IMG/VR virus record: IMGVR_UViG_3300026459_000022
Location: 1-42,049 of that record
Strand: one strand, 5' to 3'
Origin: a virus
Length of the DNA: 42,049 nt
The first letter of the stretch is position 1; each line of letters opens with the position of its first letter. Both the position numbers and the translations under genes were made by a program. Positions 1 to 6,298 of this stretch are shown here, piece after piece. The notes below the pieces were generated by a model. That model made no database searches and was not told the DNA's origin. It worked only from the letters and a program-made list of their open reading frames with translations.

Positions 1-340
1 TTTTGATGATGTCGTCATAGCCGTTGTCGCGAAGCCACTCGAAAGCTTCTGCACGTTTTTCTTCTTTGATACTCGCGCCATAGAATGCTTTGATGGTGAT
101 GGTGCTGCCATCCATCATCTTGAACTCGCGCATTCCAAGTTCCTGCAGCTTCGCAGGGATGGTTTCTTCCATCATCTTACGCAGTTGATCTTTGCGCTCG
201 GTCAGGACGGTATCCATCTCTTCGATTTCCTTCTCGAGTTCCTTGGCGCGCTTAGCAAGTGCAGCCACAGAAGACAAGTCGGAATCGTTTACCTGTAATG
301 CGTCGGCGTCGTTCTCAAAAAGACTAGTCAAATTAGTCAT
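1..340 (-). CDS. Hypothetical phage protein, 3' end outside window
   Basis: The gene starts at the ATG complementary to 338-340 and runs leftward off the window, giving about 113 residues. A good ribosome site (AGGAGAAAG) lies just upstream. The visible protein has an acidic N-terminus and then a long charged stretch, about residues 25-60, rich in Glu, Lys and Arg, that looks like a coiled coil. A mixed segment follows (ELGMREFKMDGSTITIKAF) that looks like beta strands. It overlaps the end of the gene before it by 8 bases, so the two are probably translated together from the promoter at 695-722. I recognise the general type from other phage genomes, where it sits among early or replication genes, but I know no function for it. 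Confidence 0.8.
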   Translation of the reverse strand, partial: MTNLTSLFENDADALQVNDSDLSSVAALAKRAKELEKEIEEMDTVLTERKDQLRKMMEETIPAKLQELGMREFKMMDGSTITIKAFYGASIKEEKRAEAFEWLRDNGYDDIIK

Positions 341-662
341 CTCTTTCTCCTTTCTCAGTTACATCTACGTGGATAGGGATGTAAATGCGCTCCCTACGGT
401 CCCATTTTAGCACCGCATAGCGGCCACCATTATTAAAAGAAGCTATGGCACAAACCAAACCAATAGCCACCGGATCACCTGTTAATAAAAGGTAATCTTT
501 ATCCGAAAAATCCATGAGTTTCCGACGCAAGCGGCGGATCGATGGCGCTGTCGAAAAGGCAATCTGTGTATTGCTATGCAGCAATATTTCTATCTTGCCA
601 AATGACATTGCCGACGAGATATCATGGTTCGGCATCTCTTGGACAACAAAAACTCTGTTCAC
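333..662 (-). CDS. Hypothetical phage protein, 109 residues, GTG start
   Basis: The start is the GTG complementary to 660-662. It is preceded by a strong Shine-Dalgarno sequence (AAAGGAGAAAG), and the sigma70-like promoter at 695-722 lies 33 bases upstream. The stop overlaps the next gene by 8 bases. The protein has no obvious signal peptide or membrane span. It has a basic patch near residues 40-50 (RRLRRKLMDF) and a C-terminal part with several aromatic and charged residues (WDRRERIYIPIHVDV). I do not recognise a family. Its place at the head of a leftward unit, directly behind a host-type promoter, suggests early expression. That is inference only. Confidence 0.7.
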   Translation of the reverse strand: MNRVFVVQEMPNHDISSAMSFGKIEILLHSNTQIAFSTAPSIRRLRRKLMDFSDKDYLLLTGDPVAIGLVCAIASFNNGGRYAVLKWDRRERIYIPIHVDVTEKGERDD

Positions 663-694
663 GTTTTCTTTCTCCTTTCTTTAAACGTGCGGAT

Positions 695-722
695 AGTGTA
701 CGATAAAAATACAGGTTGTCAA
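695..722 (-). promoter_or_regulatory. Sigma70-like promoter for the leftward early genes
   Basis: Read on the minus strand, a perfect TTGACA (717-722) is followed by a 16-base spacer (701-716) and a -10 TACACT (695-700, four of six to consensus). It lies in the 84-base divergent gap, 33 bases before the GTG at 662. A perfect -35 is rare by chance, so I trust the call. Expression by host RNA polymerase early in infection is inferred. Confidence 0.7.
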
Positions 723-746
723 GGCCTGCCCGAGAAAGGAAGAAAG

Positions 747-2198
747 ATGAACTACTTTGTTGACAAATATCCATTCAAGAACCGCCCATTTGTCCATCAG
801 GCGGCATATCTACAGCGCTTTTGGGAATCCCCTCATGCCGCGCTGTTTGCTGAGATGGGGACAGGCAAGAGCTTCATGCTCATCAATAACGCCGCCATGC
901 TCTATGACGCAGGGAAGATTGACGCCATGCTGATCATCGCGCCTAAGGGTGTGTACAGGAACTGGTACAAGTCCGAAATCCCCAAGCATATGCCTGACCA
1001 CGTCTCCTACAAGATGGCGTGTTGGAACCCTACCCCACGTAAGGCAGAGCAGATGGAAATGGCGGTCATGTGGAATGCTGTGGACGATCTACGCATTCTG
1101 ATCATGAACGTCGAGGCATTCAGCACGGAAAAGGGAGCCACCTTTGCCCGGTCCTTCCTACGCAGCACTAAGGCATTTATGGCAGTGGATGAGTCCACAA
1201 CGATAAAAGCACACACCGCCAAAAGGACAAAAAGTATCCTGAAAATAGGCAAAGATGCCGTTTATCGAAGGATAGCTACAGGCTCTCCGGTTACCAAAAG
1301 CCCGTTGGATCTGTTCTCCCAGTGCGAATTCTTGGGCCCCGAATGCCTGAACATGAGCAGCTTTTACACCTTCCAAGCACGGTACGCGGTCCTCGTAGAG
1401 CGCAAAATGCCTAGCCATACGTTCAAGCAGGTGGTTGGCTATCGGCACTTGGATGAGCTAAAAGAAAAGCTTGATAGGTTCTCGTTCCGCGTAACGAAGG
1501 AAGAATGCCTTGACCTGCCCGACAAGGTCTACGTCCGACGGGATGTGGAGCTAACCAAAGAGCAGCTAAAAGCTTACGAGCAAATGAAGCTCATGGCATT
1601 GGCGGTAGTGGATCAAGGCATCATGTCCACGAATAATGCCTTAACGCAACTAATGCGGCTGCATCAGATTACCTGTGGGCACATGAAGTTAGATGATGGG
1701 CAGGAACTTGATATCCCGAATAACCGCACAGAAGAACTTCTGAACCTACTGCAGGAGTATGACGGCAAAGCGATTATTTGGGCCACCTACAGAAAGGATA
1801 TAGAGAGAATAAAACTGGCGCTTCAAGAGGAATACGGCATGACCAGTGTTGCTACGTACTACGGCGACACAGAGGCAAAAGAGCGGCAAGAGATTGTGGA
1901 AAGATTTGAAGATCCAAACAGTGAGCTTAGATTCTTTGTCGGCAATCCATCTACCGGCGGCTATGGCCTAACCTTGGTACAGGCTTCTTTGGTGGTGTAT
2001 TACAGTAACAGCTTTGACTTGGAGAAGCGCCTGCAGTCAGAAGACCGCGCGCATAGGATTGGGCAGAAAAAGAATGTAACTTACGTGGACTTGATTGCGC
2101 CAAGGACGGTGGATGAGCACATTGTCAAAGCGCTGAGGAACAAGATAAACATAGCCGGAGAAGTGCTCGGCGAGAAATTTAAGGAGTGGCTAATCTAA
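747..2198 (+). CDS. SNF2-family (superfamily 2) DNA helicase/translocase
   Basis: I chose the ATG at 747, giving 483 residues, because AAAGGAAGAAAG lies just upstream and because extending further left would run into the divergent promoter. Helicase motifs are clear. Walker A is MGTGKS (37-42), motif II reads DES (148-150) in place of DEAH, motif III is TGSP (178-181), and the C-terminal lobe has GGYGLTL (404-410) and the arginine-finger motif QSEDRAHRIGQ (430-440). This last motif is the SNF2/Swi2 signature, in a compact single-domain-pair form common in phages. It probably moves on or remodels phage DNA in replication or recombination. The next gene, a nuclease, overlaps its stop by one base (TAATG), so the two likely work together, as helicase-nuclease pairs often do. 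Reading is opposite to almost everything else here. Confidence 0.93.
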   Translation: MNYFVDKYPFKNRPFVHQAAYLQRFWESPHAALFAEMGTGKSFMLINNAAMLYDAGKIDAMLIIAPKGVYRNWYKSEIPKHMPDHVSYKMACWNPTPRKAEQMEMAVMWNAVDDLRILIMNVEAFSTEKGATFARSFLRSTKAFMAVDESTTIKAHTAKRTKSILKIGKDAVYRRIATGSPVTKSPLDLFSQCEFLGPECLNMSSFYTFQARYAVLVERKMPSHTFKQVVGYRHLDELKEKLDRFSFRVTKEECLDLPDKVYVRRDVELTKEQLKAYEQMKLMALAVVDQGIMSTNNALTQLMRLHQITCGHMKLDDGQELDIPNNRTEELLNLLQEYDGKAIIWATYRKDIERIKLALQEEYGMTSVATYYGDTEAKERQEIVERFEDPNSELRFFVGNPSTGGYGLTLVQASLVVYYSNSFDLEKRLQSEDRAHRIGQKKNVTYVDLIAPRTVDEHIVKALRNKINIAGEVLGEKFKEWLI

Positions 2199-2944
2199 TG
2201 CAGCTAATCAGCATACGCAATCGATTTAAGTATCCCAAGATGACCCGGCTCGACACCGAGCAGGGTCGGAAATACGTACTCACGGTGGACGAAGAATCGC
2301 AAAACCTCCCCAGCGTTACAACCATTTTGGATGCTGTGAAGGACAAGGCATTCTTGCTGGAATGGGAAGCAAGAGTAGGCAAGGAAGAAGCGGACAGGAT
2401 TCGCAATGATGCTGCCACCGTAGGGACGCACATGCATAGCGTCATCGAGCGGCTGCTCTTGAACCGCCCACTGGACCCACCGCGTACATGGCTGCAGGTA
2501 AAAGGCTACCGCATGGGCCATATCCTGATGGAAACCTTCTTCCCTGATGTAGATGAGGTATGGGGCACAGAAATTCCTGTGTATTACCCAAAGCGATATG
2601 CTGGCACAACAGACTGCATTGCTGTCTATAAAGGCACGGAAAGCATTCTTGATTTCAAGCAAACCAACCGAATGAAAAAGCGGGAATGGATTGATGATTA
2701 CTTCTTGCAATTAGCCGCGTATGCCAATGCACATAACAGCGTGTACGGCACGGAGATCAATCAAGGGGTCATTATGATGGTTGCACAGAACGGGGAAACA
2801 AAAGAGTTTGTTACTTGCGGCAGGGAGTTTGAAAGCTACAAGGATCGCTGGATGCGGCAGGTAGATAAGTTTGAAAAAAATGGTCTGGCGAGGGGGATCA
2901 CGCCAGACCAAACAGAAGCTGCGGCACACCACGAAGGAGAGTAG
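2198..2944 (+). CDS. PD-(D/E)XK family nuclease, RecB/exonuclease-like
   Basis: The start is taken at the ATG of the TAATG overlap with the helicase stop, giving 248 residues. A GTG 12 bases earlier (2186) is also in frame, but the SD-like AAGGAG runs directly into it. The nuclease core is visible: a His-rich helix GTHMHSVIE (about 76-84), then a conserved Asp in GTTD (D139), the DxK of ILDFKQ (D152, K154) and a following helix with LQLAAY (Q171). These match motifs II-III and the Q motif of Cas4/RecB-like nucleases and of phage exonucleases. It likely degrades or trims DNA ends in recombination or host-DNA recycling. It is the last gene of the rightward pair, and transcription should stop at the terminator at 3027-3056. 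Confidence 0.88.
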   Translation: MQLISIRNRFKYPKMTRLDTEQGRKYVLTVDEESQNLPSVTTILDAVKDKAFLLEWEARVGKEEADRIRNDAATVGTHMHSVIERLLLNRPLDPPRTWLQVKGYRMGHILMETFFPDVDEVWGTEIPVYYPKRYAGTTDCIAVYKGTESILDFKQTNRMKKREWIDDYFLQLAAYANAHNSVYGTEINQGVIMMVAQNGETKEFVTCGREFESYKDRWMRQVDKFEKNGLARGITPDQTEAAAHHEGE

Positions 2945-2962
2945 AGGTGCAGCTTCCGAAAA

Positions 2963-3121
2963 CTATTTCTTTTTCGCGGCGCGCATGTTATCGATTAGAT
3001 TAGGGTATGGCCTGCCAGCTTTAGCAGCCGCTGCTTTTGCAGCGGCTTTCTTTTTTGGCGTTAGCTTCTTTGGCTTTCCAAGGCCCTTGGGCCGCGGTTG
3101 GTCCCACACTGGCTTTTTCAT
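2963..3121 (-). CDS. Small basic Lys/Ala-rich protein, 52 residues
   Basis: The start is the ATG complementary to 3119-3121, with AAGGAG five bases upstream. An in-frame start further up has no such site. The 52-residue product is strongly basic: an N-terminal part rich in Lys and Pro (KGLGKPKKLTPKKK), a run of alternating Ala and Lys (AAAKAAAAKAG, about residues 26-36) and a Lys-ended C-terminus. It may bind nucleic acid, but this is only a guess from charge. It is convergent with the nuclease gene, 18 bases apart. Its Ala/Lys run is encoded by the same bases that form a strong terminator for the opposite strand. Confidence 0.65.
   Translation of the reverse strand: MKKPVWDQPRPKGLGKPKKLTPKKKAAAKAAAAKAGRPYPNLIDNMRAAKKK
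3027..3056 (+). terminator. Intrinsic terminator of the helicase-nuclease unit
   Basis: GCCGCTGC (3027-3034), a TTTT loop (3035-3038) and GCAGCGGC (3039-3046) form a perfect 8-bp GC-rich stem, extendable by one A-T pair. It is followed at once by TTTCTTTTTT (3047-3056). The U tract exists only on the + strand, so it should stop rightward transcripts about 80-110 bases after the nuclease stop. It lies wholly inside the coding region of the convergent 52-residue gene. Confidence 0.85.
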
Positions 3122-3131
3122 AACGTCTCCT

Positions 3132-3569
3132 TTAAGTAATAGGTCCACCAACTATCCAAGCATCACATGTTCGTGATCCAGCACATTTAAAATGAAAGAG
3201 CTCACAGTATCCAAGATTTGCTGCTGCGATGACATCCATCGAATAATCTTTGTGAGGCTTATCTCCTGCCTCCATGCCTTTAGAAATGCAGTCAATCATT
3301 TGTTTTGTCTTCACAAACGCCGCACAATTGGAGCACCGAGATTTTTTTGCCTCTGCTACAGGGACTGCCCACATCTTAGATTTTTTATTCCAAAACTCTG
3401 TAGAAGGCTCTTTGGGATTTAATGGCCCATAACCATAGTCCTCGATAGCATGGTTTCGATTAGCTAAATTGACATGCACATCCTGCGTTGCTAAAGGGCA
3501 AGCTTTTGTTGCGGAGTTCTTATAAGAACGCTTGATAGAAGCACCAATCTCTTTTTTTGAAATCTTCAT
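3132..3569 (-). CDS. Cys-rich protein with HiPIP-like iron-sulfur pattern
   Basis: The ATG at 3569 has AGGAAAG upstream; the product has 145 residues. There are seven cysteines: C24, then CSNCAAF (C79, C82), C94, and the C-terminal GYCELF...TCDAW with C122, C129 and C135. High-potential iron-sulfur proteins bind a 4Fe-4S cluster with CxxC-x(n)-GC-x-LF-x(n)-GWC-x-x-W. The order C79-C82-C122-C135 with the LF and C-x-W context is strikingly alike. The protein lacks a signal peptide, and the region before residue 75 is unlike HiPIPs. A zinc site is an alternative, with C94 or C129 as a ligand. I recall similar Cys-rich proteins in other environmental phages without an assigned role. It follows the spanin genes in the same unit. 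Confidence 0.7.
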   Translation of the reverse strand: MKISKKEIGASIKRSYKNSATKACPLATQDVHVNLANRNHAIEDYGYGPLNPKEPSTEFWNKKSKMWAVPVAEAKKSRCSNCAAFVKTKQMIDCISKGMEAGDKPHKDYSMDVIAAANLGYCELFHFKCAGSRTCDAWIVGGPIT

Positions 3570-3570
3570 T

Positions 3571-4038
3571 TCACTTTCCTATCAAGGTTTGGTACTGGGC
3601 GTAGCATTGTTTGAGGGCGACGCGGAGTTCGTCGGCTTCCCTAGCGATCCCGACAAGAAACTCTCCATCTTCTTTAAATAGCTCTCTTCCGGTACAACCA
3701 CCTGATCCAGCGCCGGAGGCACTGGACACGGCACTGGCATCGGCGGAGGGACGCGCTGCACGGTCCCGCAAGCTGTTAGAAAGAGCAGTGGCCCGAGCAT
3801 TAAGCTCCCTGATACGAGCGTCTTTTTCCGTGCGTAGTTTGTTGGCATTTGCTTGAAGCTCCTGTTCACGCTGCCGTGCCACCGCCTGCGCTTTGACGTG
3901 CTCGGCAAACTGGGCGGTCTTTTCTTTATCCCATTGCTGTTGCACCTCTGCCTGCCCTGCCTCGTTTCCTTTGTAATATCCGGAACCGAAAGCCAGAGCT
4001 ACGGCAATGGCTGCGCCAAGTAGGAAGTATGGATTCAT
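3571..4038 (-). CDS. Rz: Rz-like i-spanin
   Basis: This 155-residue protein has an N-terminal membrane anchor (about residues 4-20, FLLGAAIAVALAFGSGYY). A long, highly charged coiled-coil periplasmic part follows to about residue 95, then a less ordered C-terminal region. This is the layout of inner-membrane spanins, which join o-spanin across the periplasm and fuse the two membranes as the last step of lysis. Its ATG (4036-4038) overlaps the stop of the small secreted protein gene (ATGA). The Rz1-type gene lies entirely inside it in another frame, which strongly supports both calls. A paired spanin implies a Gram-negative host. Confidence 0.88.
   Translation of the reverse strand: MNPYFLLGAAIAVALAFGSGYYKGNEAGQAEVQQQWDKEKTAQFAEHVKAQAVARQREQELQANANKLRTEKDARIRELNARATALSNSLRDRAARPSADASAVSSASGAGSGGCTGRELFKEDGEFLVGIAREADELRVALKQCYAQYQTLIGK
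3582..3848 (-). CDS. Rz1: Rz1-like o-spanin lipoprotein, nested in Rz
   Basis: This gene is read in a different frame wholly inside the Rz gene. I chose the ATG complementary to 3846-3848 (88 residues) because GGAG lies 10 bases upstream and because it places a normal lipoprotein signal at the N-terminus: basic residues (ARKK), a hydrophobic segment and the lipobox LTAC (residues 24-27). Lipid attachment would be at C27. The mature protein begins with a Pro-rich segment (VPPPMPVPCPVPP), typical of outer-membrane spanins, and ends in a Ser/Asn/Pro-rich tail. It should sit in the outer membrane and bind the C-terminus of Rz. A longer form from an upstream Met is possible but would bury the signal sequence. 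Confidence 0.85.
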   Translation of the reverse strand: MPTNYARKKTLVSGSLMLGPLLFLTACGTVQRVPPPMPVPCPVPPALDQVVVPEESYLKKMESFLSGSLGKPTNSASPSNNATPSTKP

Positions 4039-4208
4039 TTTTTAGCCGGTGGAGCAGTGCCGTCCAGCTTTTTGTGGACTTTAATCTTTTTGCAGACCTC
4101 CACCTCTTTGCCCTTTTTTATTTCCTTAGTGCAAACCTCTTTGATCTCACCGCCAGCAATGGCAACAAGCGGGACAAACGCAATAAGTGCAACGAGCTTT
4201 TTCATCAT
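4035..4208 (-). CDS. Small secreted protein in the lysis cassette
   Basis: This short gene encodes 57 residues (56 if the second Met is used). It begins with a clear signal peptide: MMKK, a hydrophobic core (LVALIAFVPLVAIA) and a likely cleavage after AIA-G. The mature part is small and Lys-rich with two cysteines (KEVCTKEIKK and EVCKKIKVHKK), which could form a disulfide in the periplasm. It overlaps the preceding gene by ATGA at 4205-4208 and the Rz gene by ATGA at 4035-4038, and GGAG lies upstream. So it is translationally locked into the lysis cassette. Function unknown; a helper of periplasmic lysis is a guess from location. Confidence 0.72.
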   Translation of the reverse strand: MMKKLVALIAFVPLVAIAGGEIKEVCTKEIKKGKEVEVCKKIKVHKKLDGTAPPAKK

Positions 4209-4660
4209 TCAATCTCCGGGTGAGGTGGTTGGACAGGAGCAGGCTTGCCTTTGTATCCTGTGGTAACAGGCGGGGCAGAACTGATTGGGTCTATTGTCGG
4301 CTCAACGCGCTTGGATACAGGCATAGGAGCGGAAGGGCTAGGTTTATCCTCCCGCTCCTCCTTGGTGGATAAATTAGGCGGGATGAACTGCGGCAGTGCA
4401 TCTTTGCCTTTAACCGCCAGTAATGTTGCCAAGCTGCCCAAAATGTATTTGGACATATCTGACAAAATTAGAAAGAACTGCTTGTCCGCCGGGGCCATGC
4501 CCGACATCGGTTGCGTTACAAAAACGACACTATATAGACTGATGCCCACCATAATCACCACGGTGAAACAGAAGGTAATTGCGATGCAGAATTTAATTAC
4601 TGCATCGTGTTGTTCCTGCGTCATTGCAAGGAACTGGCTTATCAGTTTTAACGGGTTCAT
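4205..4660 (-). CDS. Putative holin, two membrane segments
   Basis: The 151-residue product has a short N-terminal amphipathic part and a long hydrophobic segment, about residues 25-48 (ITFCFTVVIMVGISLYSVVF). A second, weaker one lies near residues 72-86 (YILGSLATLLAVKG), and a polar Pro-rich tail of about 60 residues follows. Size, two spans and its place between endolysin and spanins fit a holin. I do not recognise a named holin family, and the 97-residue protein upstream is a rival candidate. The start has GAGGA eight bases upstream. It overlaps the lipoprotein gene by 68 bases and the next gene by ATGA. Confidence 0.6.
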   Translation of the reverse strand: MNPLKLISQFLAMTQEQHDAVIKFCIAITFCFTVVIMVGISLYSVVFVTQPMSGMAPADKQFFLILSDMSKYILGSLATLLAVKGKDALPQFIPPNLSTKEEREDKPSPSAPMPVSKRVEPTIDPISSAPPVTTGYKGKPAPVQPPHPEIE

Positions 4661-4829
4661 CTTTCATGTCCTCTGGCTTAGTCAGTTGATCTGGGCATGT
4701 TCCTGTAGCTGAACAGTAAGGTCGTTTGCACTCCTTCTTTTCCCAATTATCTGGATCCTGACAAGGGTATCGGAAGTGATCACCACACCCTAACAGGCTA
4801 AATGCCAAGAATACGGCGAATACGCGCAT
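4593..4829 (-). CDS. Cys-rich small lipoprotein
   Basis: I chose the ATG complementary to 4827-4829 (78 residues). GGAG lies seven bases upstream, and this start gives a compact lipoprotein signal ending in the lipobox LLGC (residues 12-15), with C15 as the lipidated residue. The mature part has six or more cysteines in short spacing (PCQD, KECKRPYC, GTCPD, PCND, RCSN) and should be periplasmic, probably disulfide-bonded. It overlaps the endolysin gene by 32 bases and the holin candidate by 68 bases. It is not a normal Rz1: it lacks the Pro-rich run, and a nested Rz1 is already present. Its role in lysis is unknown. Confidence 0.72.
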   Translation of the reverse strand: MRVFAVFLAFSLLGCGDHFRYPCQDPDNWEKKECKRPYCSATGTCPDQLTKPEDMKDEPVKTDKPVPCNDAGTTRCSN

Positions 4830-5436
4830 GTTGTAGCTCCCTGTCGTCCATCCCTTTTGTCCCGCCATTGATCCTCTTGCTCAAGGTTACAAAGTCGCCT
4901 GAGTCTGCGTACTTATTTAAATTATTAGTTTCCCAAAACCAGCATGCGCTCTGTGCTGCGCCTTCAAAAGTCTGCATGTATTCTGACGCTTCTCGCACAG
5001 TTATCTCTAAGCTCATGGCGAAATTTTTATAATTTTCAGCCCCAGTAAGCTGGATAATTCCGCGCCCGGCGTGTAACCAGCCATCTCCTGACTCTTCATC
5101 ACGATTTCCCATGCGATTGGCATACACGCGGTTAGCGATCCTTTTAGGATTATTTGCGTATGCCTTTGCTGTTACCTCATCAGGAAAGTATTTTGCAAAG
5201 GTCTTCATCAACCCCTTGGCGCTGTAGTTCAGGTTTTCTGATAGATAGACAAAACCGCCTGACTCATGATGACACTGCGCCATGAACGCAGCTACACGGA
5301 CAGGCGTATTGATGTCGTAATCCTCCAGCAAACTTTTACCATCAAGCTCTGTCTGTTTGCCAAACAAAGCATCATGCCAGTTGTCTGGATACTTGGTATG
5401 CGGAGCAAACTCCTTAAATTGCTTCAACGTCAGCAT
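4798..5436 (-). CDS. GH19-type endolysin (chitinase-like lysozyme)
   Basis: The start is taken at the ATG in the TGATG overlap with the upstream stop (212 residues), with GAGGT upstream. A GTG three bases earlier is less likely. The protein shows the family 19 glycoside hydrolase core: AQCHHESGGF with the likely catalytic Glu at residue 58, the following SENLNYSAKGL segment, the NRMGNRDEESGDGW region holding the second acidic residue (about 114-115), and GRGIIQLTG (about 124-132). Family members of this size in phages cut the glycan strands of peptidoglycan. There is no signal peptide or SAR segment, so it needs a holin to reach the wall. Two membrane proteins that could serve are adjacent. 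Confidence 0.92.
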   Translation of the reverse strand: MLTLKQFKEFAPHTKYPDNWHDALFGKQTELDGKSLLEDYDINTPVRVAAFMAQCHHESGGFVYLSENLNYSAKGLMKTFAKYFPDEVTAKAYANNPKRIANRVYANRMGNRDEESGDGWLHAGRGIIQLTGAENYKNFAMSLEITVREASEYMQTFEGAAQSACWFWETNNLNKYADSGDFVTLSKRINGGTKGMDDRELQHARIRRILGI

Positions 5437-5729
5437 CACTCACCTCGCATCATTAAAAGCATTTGTGCGCGTAGCTCACGCATTTTCTTTATCTCCTGCA
5501 CTGCCGCACTTGTTGCATTGTTCGCGTCCATTAGAATTATCCCAATCAGAGGTATAGCAATAACAAAAGTTAGCGCCATGATTGCGATACAAATGACGAT
5601 AACTGCTGATACGTCTGACTCGTTCTTAGGAGCACCCCTACCCAAATCATCCACAGGAGGACGAACAGAATTGCCCCAATCCATGCCGCCAGTGCTTTTA
5701 CCTTGCGGATTGCTCTTCTTCGTCGCCAT
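5436..5729 (-). CDS. Small single-span membrane protein, holin candidate
   Basis: This is a 97-residue protein with a polar Gly/Pro-rich N-terminus and one long hydrophobic segment, residues 41-67 (SAVIVICIAIMALTFVIAIP and onward). A charged C-terminal helix (EIKKMRELRAQMLLMMRGE) follows. It ends in TGATG with the endolysin start, so the two are coupled. One span before an endolysin fits a small holin or a regulator of one. Its first 160 bases lie out of frame inside the 3' end of the preceding gene, an unusually long overlap. The Shine-Dalgarno for the chosen start is weak. A later Met at residue 16 is possible but has no ribosome site. Confidence 0.65.
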   Translation of the reverse strand: MATKKSNPQGKSTGGMDWGNSVRPPVDDLGRGAPKNESDVSAVIVICIAIMALTFVIAIPLIGIILMDANNATSAAVQEIKKMRELRAQMLLMMRGE

Positions 5730-6286
5730 TGCAGTATTTGCGCCTTGCGCATCTCCTCAGCGATAGCTTGGTTTTGTTCGATTACAATCTGGGTCCACAT
5801 CTGCTCAAAACGAGTCCATAAGTCTCCCAACTCACTGGGAGCGTGGTACACCATTTGTTCTCTGACTTCTGCAAGCATAGAATCCAGTTGATATTTTAGC
5901 TTCAGCCTTTCCAAGGCCCTGCGTCCAAGGGATTTGTCTCCCTTATAGACAGACTTCGCAGAGACTTCTGACTCTGTGTACGCCTTGACCATAACATCGT
6001 ACTGGTCAACAAACACACCAAGATTGTCCCAAATATCATTTAGCACCTCATCAGGTTTTGCTTCTGCAATCTTCTGAACACGACGCACCTCTTCATTATA
6101 TTGGTGCTTTTGTTCAGGGCTTGGGTCAACAATCTTGTGATACTGCTCCTTTAAATCTTTTAGTACTCCAGATACATCACCAGCAGTAGCCTTGATTTCC
6201 TTGTACATCGCCACGCCGCGCTTAGCCATATCTATCGCGACGGTTGCGGCCTTAAAGGCCGCTGCAATGGTTACTGGGTCAAGAAT
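5570..6286 (-). CDS. C-terminal-anchored membrane protein, apparent ATT start
   Basis: The first ATG (6227-6229) has no ribosome site. Nineteen codons upstream, in frame, is an ATT (6284-6286) with a clean AGGAG nine bases before it (6296-6300); an in-frame TAG at 6293-6295 blocks anything further. From ATT the protein begins M-L-D-P-V-T-I-A-A-A, a form I recall from related phage proteins, and has 238 residues. It continues with an Ala/Lys-rich helical part and long charged helices. A basic WRRRRAIRK stretch precedes a membrane span at about 198-220 (AWIGAILFVLLWMIWVGVLL). It is first in the lysis region, and its SD overlaps the stop of the large upstream gene. The function is unknown; a membrane or internal virion role is possible. 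Confidence 0.65.
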   Translation of the reverse strand: MLDPVTIAAAFKAATVAIDMAKRGVAMYKEIKATAGDVSGVLKDLKEQYHKIVDPSPEQKHQYNEEVRRVQKIAEAKPDEVLNDIWDNLGVFVDQYDVMVKAYTESEVSAKSVYKGDKSLGRRALERLKLKYQLDSMLAEVREQMVYHAPSELGDLWTRFEQMWTQIVIEQNQAIAEEMRKAQILQWRRRRAIRKVKALAAWIGAILFVLLWMIWVGVLLRTSQTYQQLSSFVSQSWR

Positions 6287-6298
6287 TTCACACTACTC

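Noticed and set aside
680-707. Possible + strand promoter for the helicase (TTTAAA, 16 bases, GATAAA)
   Set aside because: Both elements match only four of six consensus bases, and the region also holds the better leftward promoter. Not listed as a feature.
2871-3176. Rightward open frame running on from the nuclease gene
   Set aside because: It reads through the 52-residue leftward gene and the terminator, and has no ribosome site. It is the shadow of the opposite strand.
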